64,000 nt of DNA from Leptasterias polaris (lineage: Eukaryota; Echinodermata; Asteroidea; Forcipulatida; Asteriidae): NCBI GenBank assembly GCA_037783415.1, contig JAZGTN010000097.1:3038001-3102000 (forward strand), written 5' to 3'. Positions 30,824 through 43,900 of this stretch are shown here, in pieces; the stretch's first letter is position 1, and each line of letters starts with the position of its first letter. The translations under genes were made by a program, and so were the position numbers. The notes under the pieces are model-generated. The model was not told the DNA's origin and made no database searches. It saw only the letters and a list, made by a program, of their open reading frames with translations.

Positions 30824-31725
30824 AATCACCCTTGACTAGGGTCAGCACTTGGATTTGAGACCCTTTCTTTTATAGACTCGTGCATAATATTTGATTGTTC
30901 AAACCATTCAAAGTGTGCAACTTGCTTTTTTCTTCAGACAGTAAAACAGTGTGTGTGCCTCATCACCAAATATTGGAATTTGTAGTTTGGCACCAATTGG
31001 CACTGCAGCACCTTGTAACGCTTTTGGACAAAGTGATACATGTATGTAAACTTGTATTACAGTCGACTTGCTCACAAATTGAATGGCTCTACTGGGCAGA
31101 AGTAACAAGCTGATTGGGATGTTCGGTTTTATTGAGCCCATGTAGTTTAGTGGTGTTTGCATACGTAATTTGGGGGCAACAGAATAAATCTGTTTCCAAC
31201 GGTAGCCATTGCTAACTATCATGGATTACATAAATATTGTTTATTGTTGTTGCCCCTGATAGACCTTTTAACTATATCATGCTTGCTTGTCATGAGTTTG
31301 ATCATTGAAATGATAAAGATAATGAGAATATAATATGAATAGTAAATTTATGATACAAATAATCAACTTTTTGTAAGAAAACAAAATGTTGCCTAGAGTA
31401 AAGTTATGTGATGACAGAAGATAACGTTAATTATCATACTGTTAATCTTAATATTAGAATAAACAAGAATAAACTGCCTCTTAGGAAGAATATTATTGCA
31501 GTGGCATTCTCTCTGATGGGGAAGAGGGGCCTTTCTTTTTTCCTATTTGTATTTATTTGTGAAAGATTATCCTAGGGGCAAAGGGGGTTGGTCTGTGCTA
31601 CTGTTTTTCTCGGTGAGAAGCAATGTGTATGAGTTATGTTAACAATTTATAGCAAATTTTGCCAACATTTTCTGTGTATGTCTAATTATATAAACCAATC
31701 TACATTTGTAATTTCTTTTTATTTT

Positions 31726-31955
31726 GATTTTGGGTTGAACAAGGAAAAATTTACTAGAGCGGGATTTGAACCAACGACCTCCGGATTGACGTGCCGGCGC
31801 TCTACCAACTGAGCTATCTAGCCCTATGATGGCGGTCTCCCTATTTTGTCAATATCCTTGTTTGGTGGGTGCCAGTCAGAAGCCATTTAACCGTAGACTG
31901 CCGTGTAGCCAAGGATCACACCCAAGTATACGATACAACCTGGGAAGTGGCAAAA
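31726..31955 (-). mobile_element. tRNA-derived SINE, family S1, minus copy
   Basis: The tRNA-like head is at 31752-31823 (minus strand), with A box TAGCTCAGTTGG and B box GGTTCAAATCC. The body CCCAGGTTG..GATCCTTGGCTACACGGCAG follows on the minus strand. Faces copy 2 head to head. Confidence 0.85.
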
Positions 31956-31956
31956 T

Positions 31957-32300
31957 CATTTAAAATTTACCCAGTCAGTTTCCCAGTGGTTTGTTATTCT
32001 TTTTATTATGGTGATCCCCTGGCTGCCGTTTCCCAGGTTGTATCTTAAACTCGGGTGTGTGATCCTTGGCTACACGGCAGTTTACGGTTGAATGGCTTCT
32101 GACTGGCACCCACCGAACAAGGATATTGACAAAATAGGGAGACCGCCAACATAGGGCTAGATAGCTCAGTTGGTAGAGCGCCGGCACGTCAATCCGGAGG
32201 TCGTTGGTTCAAATCCCGCTCTAGTCAATGTTTCCTTGTTCAACCCAAAATCATTAAAATTTACCCAGTCAGTTTCCCTTGTGGTTTGTTATTCTTTTTA
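31957..32300 (+). mobile_element. tRNA-derived SINE, family S1, plus copy
   Basis: tRNA-like head at 32153-32227 preceded by a body found also at 50505-50650 and followed by ATTTACCCAGTCAGTTTCCC. A 7-bp acceptor-like stem (GGCTAGA/TCTAGTC) is kept, but the anticodon arm and T arm have mismatches. Confidence 0.85.
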
Positions 32301-33324
32301 TTTTGTGAATTTAACTGTAATTAAAAACATGTTTGTAGATATCTTACTCATTGGTGTAATTCCAAGTCATGGTGAATAACAAACAATGTTTATGTCAGCT
32401 TCAAAGTGATGGCTACAGGCTAAATATTTAGTTTTTGAAGGGACAACCATAAAATTATACAATAAGGGTAATCAATCATTATAAATGCCATTTGTTTATG
32501 GCATAAAATAATTGTCCGCACAGAAGTAATTTACATGGGGAGACATGCAAACATTAATAAGATAATGTACATATATGTGTGAAATTAAGACATTCGTAAA
32601 ACAAAAATGTTCAAAAACTAAGCTAATTTGAACCACTAATAATAATAATAATGATAACAACAATAATCTTGAACATTTTTAGTGCGCCATGTCTGTCAAG
32701 GATGACACTCCTGATGCAAAAAAAACCCCAAGAACTCTGCTATACACAAAAGCCATCCAAATGCCGAAGCTATTATTTCTGAAATAGATAGGTTTTGAGA
32801 TGTGTTTTAAATTGAGATCAAGGGATAAGGGATTCTTTTAATAAACAAAAAACAAACTAACTTTTGACAATATTGAGTTGTTGATAAAGGGCTAACTGTT
32901 AAAATATTTGTTTAATTAAAGCAATATCACTCTTGGTAAGCTTGTAGCTTACATTTCATAGTACACAGAATAAAGTTTATGATGATAAAATAATGTATTG
33001 GTTGTAATTTGGTCCATGGTAAATCATTTCCACATAAATAATTTGAGTGACATTCCAGTGATCAGGATGGTTATTGGTCAAAAGATTTCTAGCTGTTGTT
33101 GGTTCAGAATTTAAATGAACAAAATTAAATTTCATTAATATGACAGCCTCATTGAATATCTTATTCTTTTCAAGGATATTATTGACAATTACACTTTTTA
33201 ATCATGTTTCAAAAAAAAATCTTAATTTTTCTAGTGCACATGCATTTCTTTTCTAAGAGGTTACAGCATGCTCAATGCTCAAGCCTTTGATTTGCAGCTG
33301 AAGCTGCTCGCCTCTTGGAACAAA

Positions 33325-33450
33325 ACTGCATCAAGTCGCACATTTTCTCATTTTGCTCCTCAAACCTGAAATGCACTCACTGTTTCCACCAGACAATCTG
33401 ACTCTTTATGCAAATTCAAGAAGTGTATCAAACATTATTTATACCCAATC
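33325..33450 (+). pseudogene. LINE 3'-end coding remnant
   Basis: One frame reads RTFSHFAPQT-stop-NALTVS..SLCKFKKCIKHYLY, again the tail of a CR1/L2-like protein with a stop in place of the usual Trp. Confidence 0.65.
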
Positions 33451-33654
33451 CAATTGCACTGCGTTCTTGATGTAGTGATGCTTTATAAATGCCTTATAAG
33501 TAGGCTTATTGTTTGTATGTGTGGACACTTTTAAAAAATCATAAAGCTCAATATTTAAAAGAAAATTAAGTTAAAATAAATTGTTCGATGGTATGTCTCT
33601 TTAAAAAAAAAAGGAAAAAAATTACAATATTAATAAATAAGTGTAAAGCTTAAA

Positions 33655-33827
33655 TTTGGGGGCATAAAACCCTATATCTTTTTCCATAACCACACTACTT
33701 TGAAGTTAAATTATTCTTAAAATGCCTTACACTATCGAAAGCTGCAGTGTACTTCTAACCAAGTGAGTTTTTATTGCCATTGATTTCAAGAGTGATTACC
33801 AAACGTGAACATGACCTTTAACAATTC
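33655..33827. mobile_element. MITE family E, partial copy
   Basis: GCATAAAACCC..TTTTTCCATAACCACA and CTGCAGTGTACTTCTAACCA match the right part of 55717-56060. Confidence 0.65.
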
Positions 33828-34548
33828 ACTGGCAAAACCGATTGCAAAATAAATGAAGTTGCTGGAACAAAATAGAGAGAAAACAACTCTAGAAATCTAT
33901 CCTTTTGAAGTAGGATTGAAAGGAAATTAATGTGAAACAGTTATAGGGTGCAATAAGTGGAAAGAAGGGGGGACTAAAATTGCAAAAGAAATAAACTAAT
34001 AAAATTGTATTCAAGGTGGTAAAGTTGACAAAACATTGGGCTAAATGGTAAATTTGCATCCGAGGATAAAGTTTATCCTTCCAATGGCAAATTTAACATC
34101 TATAAAACTGTTGTGTTGCAGTTAAAAATATAGGATTTGGACTTCCACTAGCCCCCTAGCTACCGGGCAATATCAGTGGTTTAGTGGTAAGACCGGCGTC
34201 TGCTCTAGAATGGTAAAGGTCGTTGGGTGGCCTGTGTTTTTTGTTTCAGTCATCGATCGGTGTAAACCAAAAAAACAACATTGGGTGCTCCGCCCTCTGT
34301 TGTCGTTATTCAAAGATATCGGAATGGGTAATCCCCGGTTGGTCTAGTATAGTACACGGACGGAACACTAAAGCGTCACATTCATGATGATAATACAGGG
34401 CTCGTCGGGTGCCCTTTCGCGGTGTAGTTGTGTACTCTCGTAGCGTACGTGCAATACTTTCTGCCCGGAACTCGTCCTGTGTTGAACGTACCGTGTAACG
34501 TACGTTCAACCGCGGGTCCGGGTATGCAAGCGCCTGACGAGAACCCCG

Positions 34549-34999
34549 ATGCCCCGTAATAAACCCGGCGAGCGCGCCCGTAGTCCCAGCGGTCTGAAGC
34601 GCAAATTGAAGCCGGAACAACAAGAATCTCCCCACCGTCGGAACCTGCGTTTCGCCAGCTACCCTGTGCTCTTCATATTTGGTCTCTTACGATTCATTGT
34701 CTTCCAAGTTTGGATACTTTTATCGCATGCTTTTTGGCGAGCGACCGACATAAAGCAGAAGTACTCGGTGGAACGCTCAGCGTACGCCACTGTTGAGACT
34801 ACCGTAAATGGAACACACTTAACGGGGGTGACCATCACCTCTAGAACGGACAGCAAATCTGGCCAAGCTGGCTCATCTGCAGGAATGATGGATAATAACA
34901 GGACAGAAGATGCAAGTTTGTTATTCAAACAGAAACAGCACCACAAGAAGGCCTTTGAATACATGTCCAAAGCGTTGAAGATAGACGAGGACGACGGAG
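34549..34999 (+). CDS. SPAST: Spastin exon 1
   Basis: 150 codons plus one base, donor GTAAAG at 35000. It carries the basic N-terminus, the hydrophobic hairpin that inserts into ER and lipid-droplet membranes in known spastins, a variable Ser/Thr stretch and the first MIT helix. The first ATG has C at -3 (weak context); ATG 34888 has A at -3 and G at +4 (strong context). Confidence 0.9.
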
Positions 35000-37900
35000 G
35001 TAAAGTACAACAATTAAATTTGCTTAAACCAAATGGAAAAAAAATAAAAAATTGCTACAAAAGGTGGGGTCGTAATTTTTGTGTCATGCATCCACCCCCC
35101 CCCCCCCCCAAAGAAAATTCCCCAACCCAAAACAACACCACTGCTAAAAAAAAGTAAAACTGCAATTGCTTGCTCAAATACTAGTAATATAAGTAAATTA
35201 TAGGCCCTACAAATACGATGGAACTTGCATACATCAACATTTAGTGACAAACACGACTGATGTGATACTGATGGCTCTAGTCATGGTACAGTATGTAAAA
35301 TTACCACTGTCAGTTATTGACTCTCCAGTAATAGCAGAGTAACTTATTTAAACTTGAACTTTTTGACGCAATAAAATTGTTAAAATGTTTTTGTAAACAT
35401 TGGAGAAAATGTTGATGTATCAAAGTTTTTCATTTTTAAACTCTTGCTGTTGTCGGTTTACTGCTGTTGGTCGATGATAGATCAAATTAAAAACAGTCCC
35501 CTAGTCCCTAAAAGTCTGGTTAAAGCAGATGATTCCGTCTCTGTGCTTGGAGGTTCCATTCTATATAATAAATTGAAAAGGCACACGACTTGAGCCAAGG
35601 TACACGTGTAATCTAACCATTTTGGTATCAAGGACCCCACGCCACCCCACCCCACCCCTCTTCCCCCCCGCTGCAGCCACCACCCCTGTAGTGTCACCGC
35701 TCGGTGGGGTACTCCAGCTGAGTTTTTGTTGAAGCCATTTGCTTTGTAATGAGTGAATAAGTAGTATTTGGAATCAGCAACTTTTCAACTTGCCTATTTG
35801 AGGGATTGAGAGCAGATTTATAAGGACAATTTTAATAAAATTGCGAAGAAAAACCCCCCCATAAAAGTTAAAACCCAAGCCTACATGTTTCTGGTTACAA
35901 GTGCTTGCATCTATAGGTACACGAGAAAAGCCAGCCAAAGTCTGAACTTGAGCTTTATTCAAATTAAAGCGTTCGTGAATGTTGAAAGTTTGCAAGCCAT
36001 GATTGAAAATTCATACAATTTACAAATTTGAGAATTCATACCCTATTTTTGCAATTGGTGATCATTTTTAATTTGGTTGTTTAGGAATAAGTTGATAGGA
36101 TTGATTTAGTTTTAGTTTTATTGTTTGATTAATATCGTCCCCATGTTGCACACGATCAATACAAATTCATTCAGATACAACACAGGGCAGGATTGGTACA
36201 TGTATTTGAACAATTTCCAATGTCAGTGTTGGGAGAAATTTAATTAAATTTGTCTTTTGGAGTCCTTCTCTTTCGCCAGTGCAACCCTTACTAGTGGCTC
36301 CGTTGCCTTGATAATCAAGTGTGCGAATATTCCGCTTGAGACACTGGTTGCACTGACTGAGTTTATTGTAAGGCTCCAATAACGTTCTTCTCTCAAATCA
36401 CCACTGGCTTCATTCAATACCGTACAAAACACTCAAGCAACTACTCGAAGGGTTAACTTGTCTGCACAGGTAGTTGCCCCCAGGGTGGCGGGGTCCCAGA
36501 CGAATACTAACATGTTAACTTAAATGCACTCCAATCCAAGAGAAACGAATTGTCACCTGAAACCGCTGCTGATCCTGGCAGACTACTTCTGAGTCCATGC
36601 TCTCTAGGGTAGGCGGTTAAAGAAAGCTCATGAATAAAATAATGCATTACATTCATGTCAACGAAATAGACTTCAGGGGATTCACCTGACAAAGTGTAGA
36701 TGCTGTTTCTCAGGTATTGATGTACGTCTACCATGTACTGTACTATTACTAGGATACAACAAACAGTTTGGCAGTATCACGTAAATTGTTTCTGCATTTA
36801 ATCCTGCATCATGATTAAGGATCTTTCCATGGATGAATTTTTTTTGCGGATGGTTCAATATGTAGCACATCAAGAGAGTTGAGACCGTCCCTCGCACTTC
36901 TTCATTGTGCAACTTGGAATGTATGTGATGACATCACATGGTATGGGATTCCATTTGATTTGACCAGGGCCCAATGTCATATAGAGCTGCTCGAGGCTAA
37001 AAAAGTTGCTGAGCACAGCAAAATTATATTTACCAGAATAAGGTTACCAGCTAAAATATCATTTTATAAACAAATGTAAATATCCTCGCCTTGCTAAGCA
37101 TTTTTATATAAAAGCATCTCTATGGAACCGGCCCTGGCCACAGTTTCATAGAGTTGCTAAGCAAAAAAAGTTGCTAAGCAAAAAAGGTGCTAAGCAAATG
37201 CTAAGTCTGCTAAGCAATAATTAACATGGACCAGTCATAAACACATTTTTGCATTGTTCTGCTCTATACCAAAAAAAATATCTGAGCAAGATTTTCTGTG
37301 CTGAACAAATTTGTGTGTTTAGCTGGTTCTAGTTTCATCCTACTCAGACAAATCTTGATACGTAAGGAAATAATACTTTTATTCTGCCAAAGCAATTTGC
37401 AGAGAATCAGTCACAAACAATGCTTTAGACCTACATGTATGTATACATTTAAGAATGTTTCAAATGGTCGGCCTACTCTGTTTCTGCATGCTACATGTTT
37501 TGTGAAAATCTTTCTGTGCTTTCAAGCAGCTCTATGAAATTGACCCCTGCTCACTGAAATTAGCCTTAGATGACAATCAGTGGTCAGATACTGTCTTATG
37601 AGATAAAGCAACATGAAAAACAGACCTGATCAGCAGAGGGAATTAGTCAGTGCATTGAGGAATTGAATACAGATTGAGTCACTCCTTCATAATTTACCAA
37701 AGTGCCTCTCAAGGAGGAATGTTTACTTTTTAATAAGGGGGTGGGGGATGATTACAGCATTTATATTTTACAAGAGTGGCTGTGGAGTAACACTTCCAGT
37801 TTGATTGGCAATAGCTTTTTATGCATACTAACTAAAAAGCTCCATGGCTTAGCTGATTGTGTGTCTTACATTGTAGCTTCAATACTGTAGACCTACATGT

Positions 37901-40900
37901 ACTTGTTGAATACAATCCATGATGATCGCTGATTGACCATGTAACCTCCGTTTACAAAACGAGTGACCTTGTACATTCCAGGGCCTTACTTGCAGGCAAA
38001 ATAAGACATGGATTGTATGAGAAATTGTAGGCCCCCTACACTTTGTGTCATAATTTTCATAAAATAACAGCTGAAAACATGAGATGTGCTCCTTCATATC
38101 AAAAGTTAAAAACAGACAGTGCAATCCCCATAAAATAGGGCCTATAATAAAAGGGCCTAATGCTTTCTACCAAATCATGCCTGCAGGAAGACAGTACATG
38201 CTACAAAGTTTTACAATAAATAAATATTACACAGATTTGAAACAAAATAAATTGTTTATAGTAATATATACTCAAACAATTATCAACCAACCTTCACATT
38301 GTAATAATGTTGTTGATATATATACCGAATATTGCCTGTGCAGTGCATCTTTATATTGCACAGCACAGTACATGGCTCCCTAAACCCAACACTTGACATA
38401 CGTGTTTCTATACAAATATTGAGCCATCTCTAACAATCCTCATCATTTCCCCGCACACAACTCGCCCGAGGTGCAGCATCTTGATGCAGTAGAGTTCCTC
38501 CTCCCTTCAATAGCCAAACAGGCTTAATCTAGACGCGGGTTGTTCTTGGCCATTTCCAGTGCCTCTCCTCCTCTGTGTATCATCTTCAAGTGAGGCCTGA
38601 AGATATTAATTACTCTCAAGACAAACCATAATGCTGTCATAGCCAGACCCATCTGTGTGGCTCTTTAGCCAAACCATATTAATGCTGTCATAGCCAGACC
38701 CATTGGTGGCGCTGTAGCTAAACCATAATGCTGCCATAGCCAGACCCATTGGTGTGGCTCTTTAGCCAAACCATAATGCTGTCATAGCCAGACCCATTGG
38801 TGGCTCTGTAGCTAAACCATAATGCTGTCATAGCCAGACCCATTGGTGTGGCTCTGTAGCTAAACCATAATGCTGTCATAGCCAGACCCATTGGTGTGGC
38901 TCTGTATATAGATTGCTATTGTATACCTAGATTGAAGTAATGTTTTCATTCTGTTAGTGCTGTGTAGTGTGCAGTCCATCAGTGGCATAATCAGACATTT
39001 TCGTTGGGGTGGGGGGGGAGCTTTGGCAAAGACGCAATTATGTGCACGAACCCCTCTTGTAAGCTCACAACAATGTTTCACATGGAAAAACCCCGATGGG
39101 TGTTTCAAAGCTAAGGTTTAGACAGAAAACTCAATGCAGTAAAAACATTTTGTCACCTCCCCCCCCCCCAAACAACCAAAACCCAATAATCCTATCTTTA
39201 AAGACAATAGGTCTGTTAAGCAACAAATGTTTAAATTGAAACAGACACATGCCAAAATATTTGACCTGTTCCCTGTATGCAAAATCAATAATGCCTAATG
39301 GTTCTCACAGTTCAGATGACAAGGGGCCAGACTATTTTCCCTTCCAGCCTCGCTTTGACTACATACAATTTATTAGAGATAAGCAAGAAGGCTTCACCAT
39401 CTCTAGAATAATTGAAAACAGAAGAAAGCACCTTAAATGCTAATGGGTGAACAACCTTGCTTAGCATTTTTTTGTATTATTTTAAAGAGAATATGAAAAT
39501 GAAAAAGTATTTTCACCTTGAAGTTGCATATCCCTATTTGCACCGAAACAAATTTTGTAAAAGATTTTGTTGGTCCGAACAGATGATTCTGTCTGAAAAT
39601 GAATAACATCAAAGAAACTTTTGCAATGGACAATGTACAAAATACATGTAACATGCAACATTGCTTGTACATGGCTGATAAGGCCAAACAAAAAAAAGGT
39701 TCTGTTTCCGGTTTCCCGACCGACCCTAACTCTATGCCGCGACCCTAAACTTTTTATTCGGCTTGAAAAAAAAAATGGGGGAAAAAAAAAAAAAAATGGA
39801 AAAAAATAAAAATTAAAAAATGTCAGACTTTGACCAAACTAATATGTTTTTAACAAAATTGAACCAAAAAAACAGTGTTAGTGTTAGTTTTGAATCGGGC
39901 AAGTAGGGTATTTACACACTCCCCAAACCTATTGGAATAAAAAAAAGGGCAAAAAAACCAAAACTTTCCGACCTACCAACCCTATTTTAAAATGGCATGT
40001 AATCGGAAACAGAACATTTTTTTTGTTTGGCCTAAACGTGATATATGTTGAGATCCTGGTAATGATTCATTTATAAATAAACTACCGCTAATCATTGGCA
40101 GATTTTTAATGCACACTTTAATGAGAGCTAATAACCTTCTCAAATCTATATAATAAGCCATTTAAAATTGAAATTTGAATTTGGGGGTTAAATTAGCAAG
40201 AAAACGGATTTGGTATATTTTAACGTTTACTCGTAAAATCAAAGGAAGCCTGAAGCTTGATTGTTTTGTTTAATTTTCAATCAAAATTATAAGCCTTTAA
40301 AATACTCGTTCTCCAAAATCAGATTAGATTGATATCACCTTGGAAATCAATTCAAAACTATTTCTGTTGGACCATCATTGTTAGTTTATAGCAAACTATG
40401 TACGTATGCATTGATTACAGATTGTTGTTCAGCTTTTTTAATCAATCATTTGCCACAATTGGAGGCCTCAAAGTACGTGTGTTACGTACGCAATGTGGAT
40501 TGATTTTGAATGTTTCAGTCCAACATGGGTCAATAGTTTAAAGCTTTTGCACATTTTATCATTCTCATGGAAAATTATTTATCAATTTGTCCAAAATTTT
40601 GCAAATTATCAGCTCACCTGTGAAATTTTGAATCTTGTTAATTGTTTACTGAGAAAGTTCCTGAAAATCCATACCCTCCCAAATATTTTCTTTGCCAAAA
40701 TGAAGGATTCAGAAGGACTAATAATTGCTTATCACTGGGTCAGGAGTTCCGATTCTTATCTTTAAGTCCACACAGTTTGGTGTGAAGTGACATAGAAGAG
40801 GAGGATATTGGAGGATTAATCAGGCCGATTGTTTTTCATTAACAATAAAGCTAAATTTGCGTTTGTGTTTGTCGTGATTTCAAATTTGCCAAACTATCTT

Positions 40901-43900
40901 TGAAAAAGAAAGAAAGAAGATTTACCATAATCACATGAGTGAATTGGAAGAATGCAGTGCTGCTTTTTTACAAACATATTTTTAAAATGATTTTTTCTTT
41001 AAAAGAAGAGGGTGCACTGCAGATGGCACCAGGTAGGCCTTTTGCCTACAGGTGACCTTAATCACTGCTGGGGTTAACAGTTGTATCTAACTTCCTATAA
41101 CTGTTGCTCCTAGCCAAACTGTGTCACTATTTGTTAAAAACTTCACAAGTTTGTAACAGTCATAAAATATGCTAAAACTGTGTCGGTTGGCACAACGTTT
41201 TGTGCACCACAACTTTTTAAAACCGTATCAACTTAAAATAGGTACCTTAAATCATCTTGCCACAGTGGCTACTGCAGAAGCTTCTTTGTATGACATCTTG
41301 CTAAAACTGTATCATGAAGCTTAAATTACAAATAATTAGAATTCTGAAAGACATGTGCCTGCACAATGGGGACGTTTTAAGTTACAGGCAAAATGGCAAC
41401 TTACAGATTATTTGTCTCTTTGAAGATTAAAATTTTATTTATATGAATGTTAAAATGAAGAATTTTGTTAACACAAGATGATGTATCGTATGACTAACAT
41501 GTATTGACTCAATTCACCCGATGCCATCACCCAAGATAAATCTTAGTTGTGCAACTTGCAGTCCAGGAATGTCATCTTTGAGAGGGCAAGGCCATTTTTT
41601 ATTTTACAAAGGGCACTTCCATTGGAAAATCTTAAAGACTATGAGACACTTATGAAGGGGGCACCAAGGCCAAGTCCAGGGCAACAGAAGCTATCGCCTC
41701 CGTGGCCTCCGTGTAATTCCAGGCCTGAATTTGTGCTCACTTTCCCTGTGTGTTACCTTGGAATTCTTTCTTCCCTCTATGGTGTTACAGTATAGTGCTA
41801 ATTTTAGGCAATAGGTATGGTTAGCATACCCTGTCTTTACATGCATTTTGACCCCCACCGTGGACACAGACAGTAGCCGCATGTGATGTCAGTGCATGGT
41901 GCTGAGGTCTATACCAAGGAATGCTGGGGATGCATGTTGTCAATTGACATGGAAGTCAACATGCCCATTACTGCATCAATACCATTGTTTCCCTCACTAC
42001 AAGGACACGCTGATGATTCACAAAGGCAGTGCATCAGCGGTTGCTATGGTAACCTCTCATCCCCCATTCATGGCATCTTACCCTGAGTCAGTGTTGTTCC
42101 TTCCTTGTGTCATTGAACTCAGTAAGAACATTTACCTGTGTATCACATCGTGGATGATTGATGAACTGTGAAAACTCTATTTGTTATTTACTGTCGTTAT
42201 TTTGGCCAGGAATCAACATACTTGTAACTTACTGTTTATAAATTAACAGTAACTTCATGGAGAGAAGCCAAAATAGGAATATTGGGAACGGGAAGCATCT
42301 TGGAATACTCCAGTTATGATTGGATTCAAGCTTTAAGTATTAACCCTCTCTAAGCAATAACATTTATTCGTTTATTAATTAATTTATTCATGTATTCATT
42401 TATTCATTTATTGGTCACATCGATTAAACAACATGAAATTTGTTGCTGCAGCAGTGCAAAATCATATTACAAATGCAAGAAGTACATACAAGGCGATACT
42501 GCAGGGAAAAAAAATTAACAATATCGATGGGTTTGAACATTCAGACGAAACAAGTATTTAAAAAAGCACCGCAGAAGAAACATTTATAGTAGTAATAAAT
42601 GATAAGAAACAAACAAGTTTACAAAAAACTAGATAAAAAAATACTCGACCAGCCAGTGAAATCCAATGCAATTCTAACATTTTAAAACTATAATTCACTT
42701 ACAGCTTAAAACATAAATTTACCTACTCAGAGTTGAATAGATGGCAAGCATTCAAATTAGGTGAAAACCAATTACGAAAACAAGATGCACATGATTTGTA
42801 CAGCACCCAAAACATTTTAAGAAACGGGGCTTGATTTTGGAGAAAAAAATCCGGAGGACCACAGGATTTGTTGTTCAAATTTTTTTTACTGGACCGAAAT
42901 TTCTTGGGCTTATCGTTAAAAATGTTTATTAAAGATGATACACAGTGAGGTATTATTCTTATTCCGTTGAAAAACATGAGACCACTTTGTTTGGTAGTGA
43001 GTTTATTGGCGCGATGCTGAAATCACTGGTCCAGTGTAAAATTTGAGCTCTGGTAAAGTGCTGACAATTTTGAAGTTGGTAACAGACACTTCTCCAAGCC
43101 ACCTGGGAGAGTAAATTGTTGTTCTCGTAAAAACTTGAAGGGTTTAGCTTTTTGTATAAAGTGTATTAAAAAATATTTTGTGTGTCTTTCAATGGTTAGC
43201 ATCTTTGCAACCAGCTGTTTTTTATCCTCTTTTCCCCTATCAAATCAATCGCTATTTTAAATTGCCGTATGTGGGTATTTTTTTGAAGATTAATAGATCT
43301 ACAAGCACACACTCATCAGGGCTCAGTCAGAAGCTGTCATATTTTATTCATGTTCAACCAACTACCTGTAATCTACTTTATAGTGGGGCAGCCATGTTGT
43401 CAAGATGCTGTGTCACTGACCATAGAAATCCTTGCGAATTGGTCACTAAACACTGAATCATCATACAACCAGCACCCACAGATGATGGTCCATGAATATT
43501 TCATCATTTAGGGAGCAGTTGGTGATGAGAAAAAGCCAGGCTAGGAGGCCAGCTAAGTGTGTAGTTTGGGACGAGACACTGTCCGTTTATTATGCCCTGC
43601 TTGATCTTAAGGACACACATGCTCAGGTAAAGGTCTTCTGTAGCATAATTAGGGAATGCTGTTCACCTGTGTACTGTGTCCATGGCTCAGGTGATACTGC
43701 TGCATATACCATTTCATTTGAGCCACTTGGGGGAGATCATGTGATGTAGCCAGAATTCGGATAGGTGTCTAATTTTTTGCTGTAAATTTAAGGGCAAGTT
43801 CAAGAAACGATACTCTTGTGTGCTCTTCTTAACAAAAAAAATTAATTAAAAGAACCGAAAAAAGGCTGTAGACATGCGTTAACATAGAGCAGGACAAAAA

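Larger units (their letters stand above)
29203..34548. other. 3' flank and intergenic stretch
   Basis: AT-rich 3' untranslated or flanking DNA, then the repeats listed separately. No further exon recognised. 34260-34548 becomes GC- and CpG-richer, as expected of the spastin promoter and 5' UTR. Confidence 0.5.

Noticed and set aside
34165..34250. Possible tRNA-like A box (GTTTAGTGGTAAGAC) upstream of spastin
   Set aside because: No B box or fold follows at the right distance; at most a decayed SINE head.
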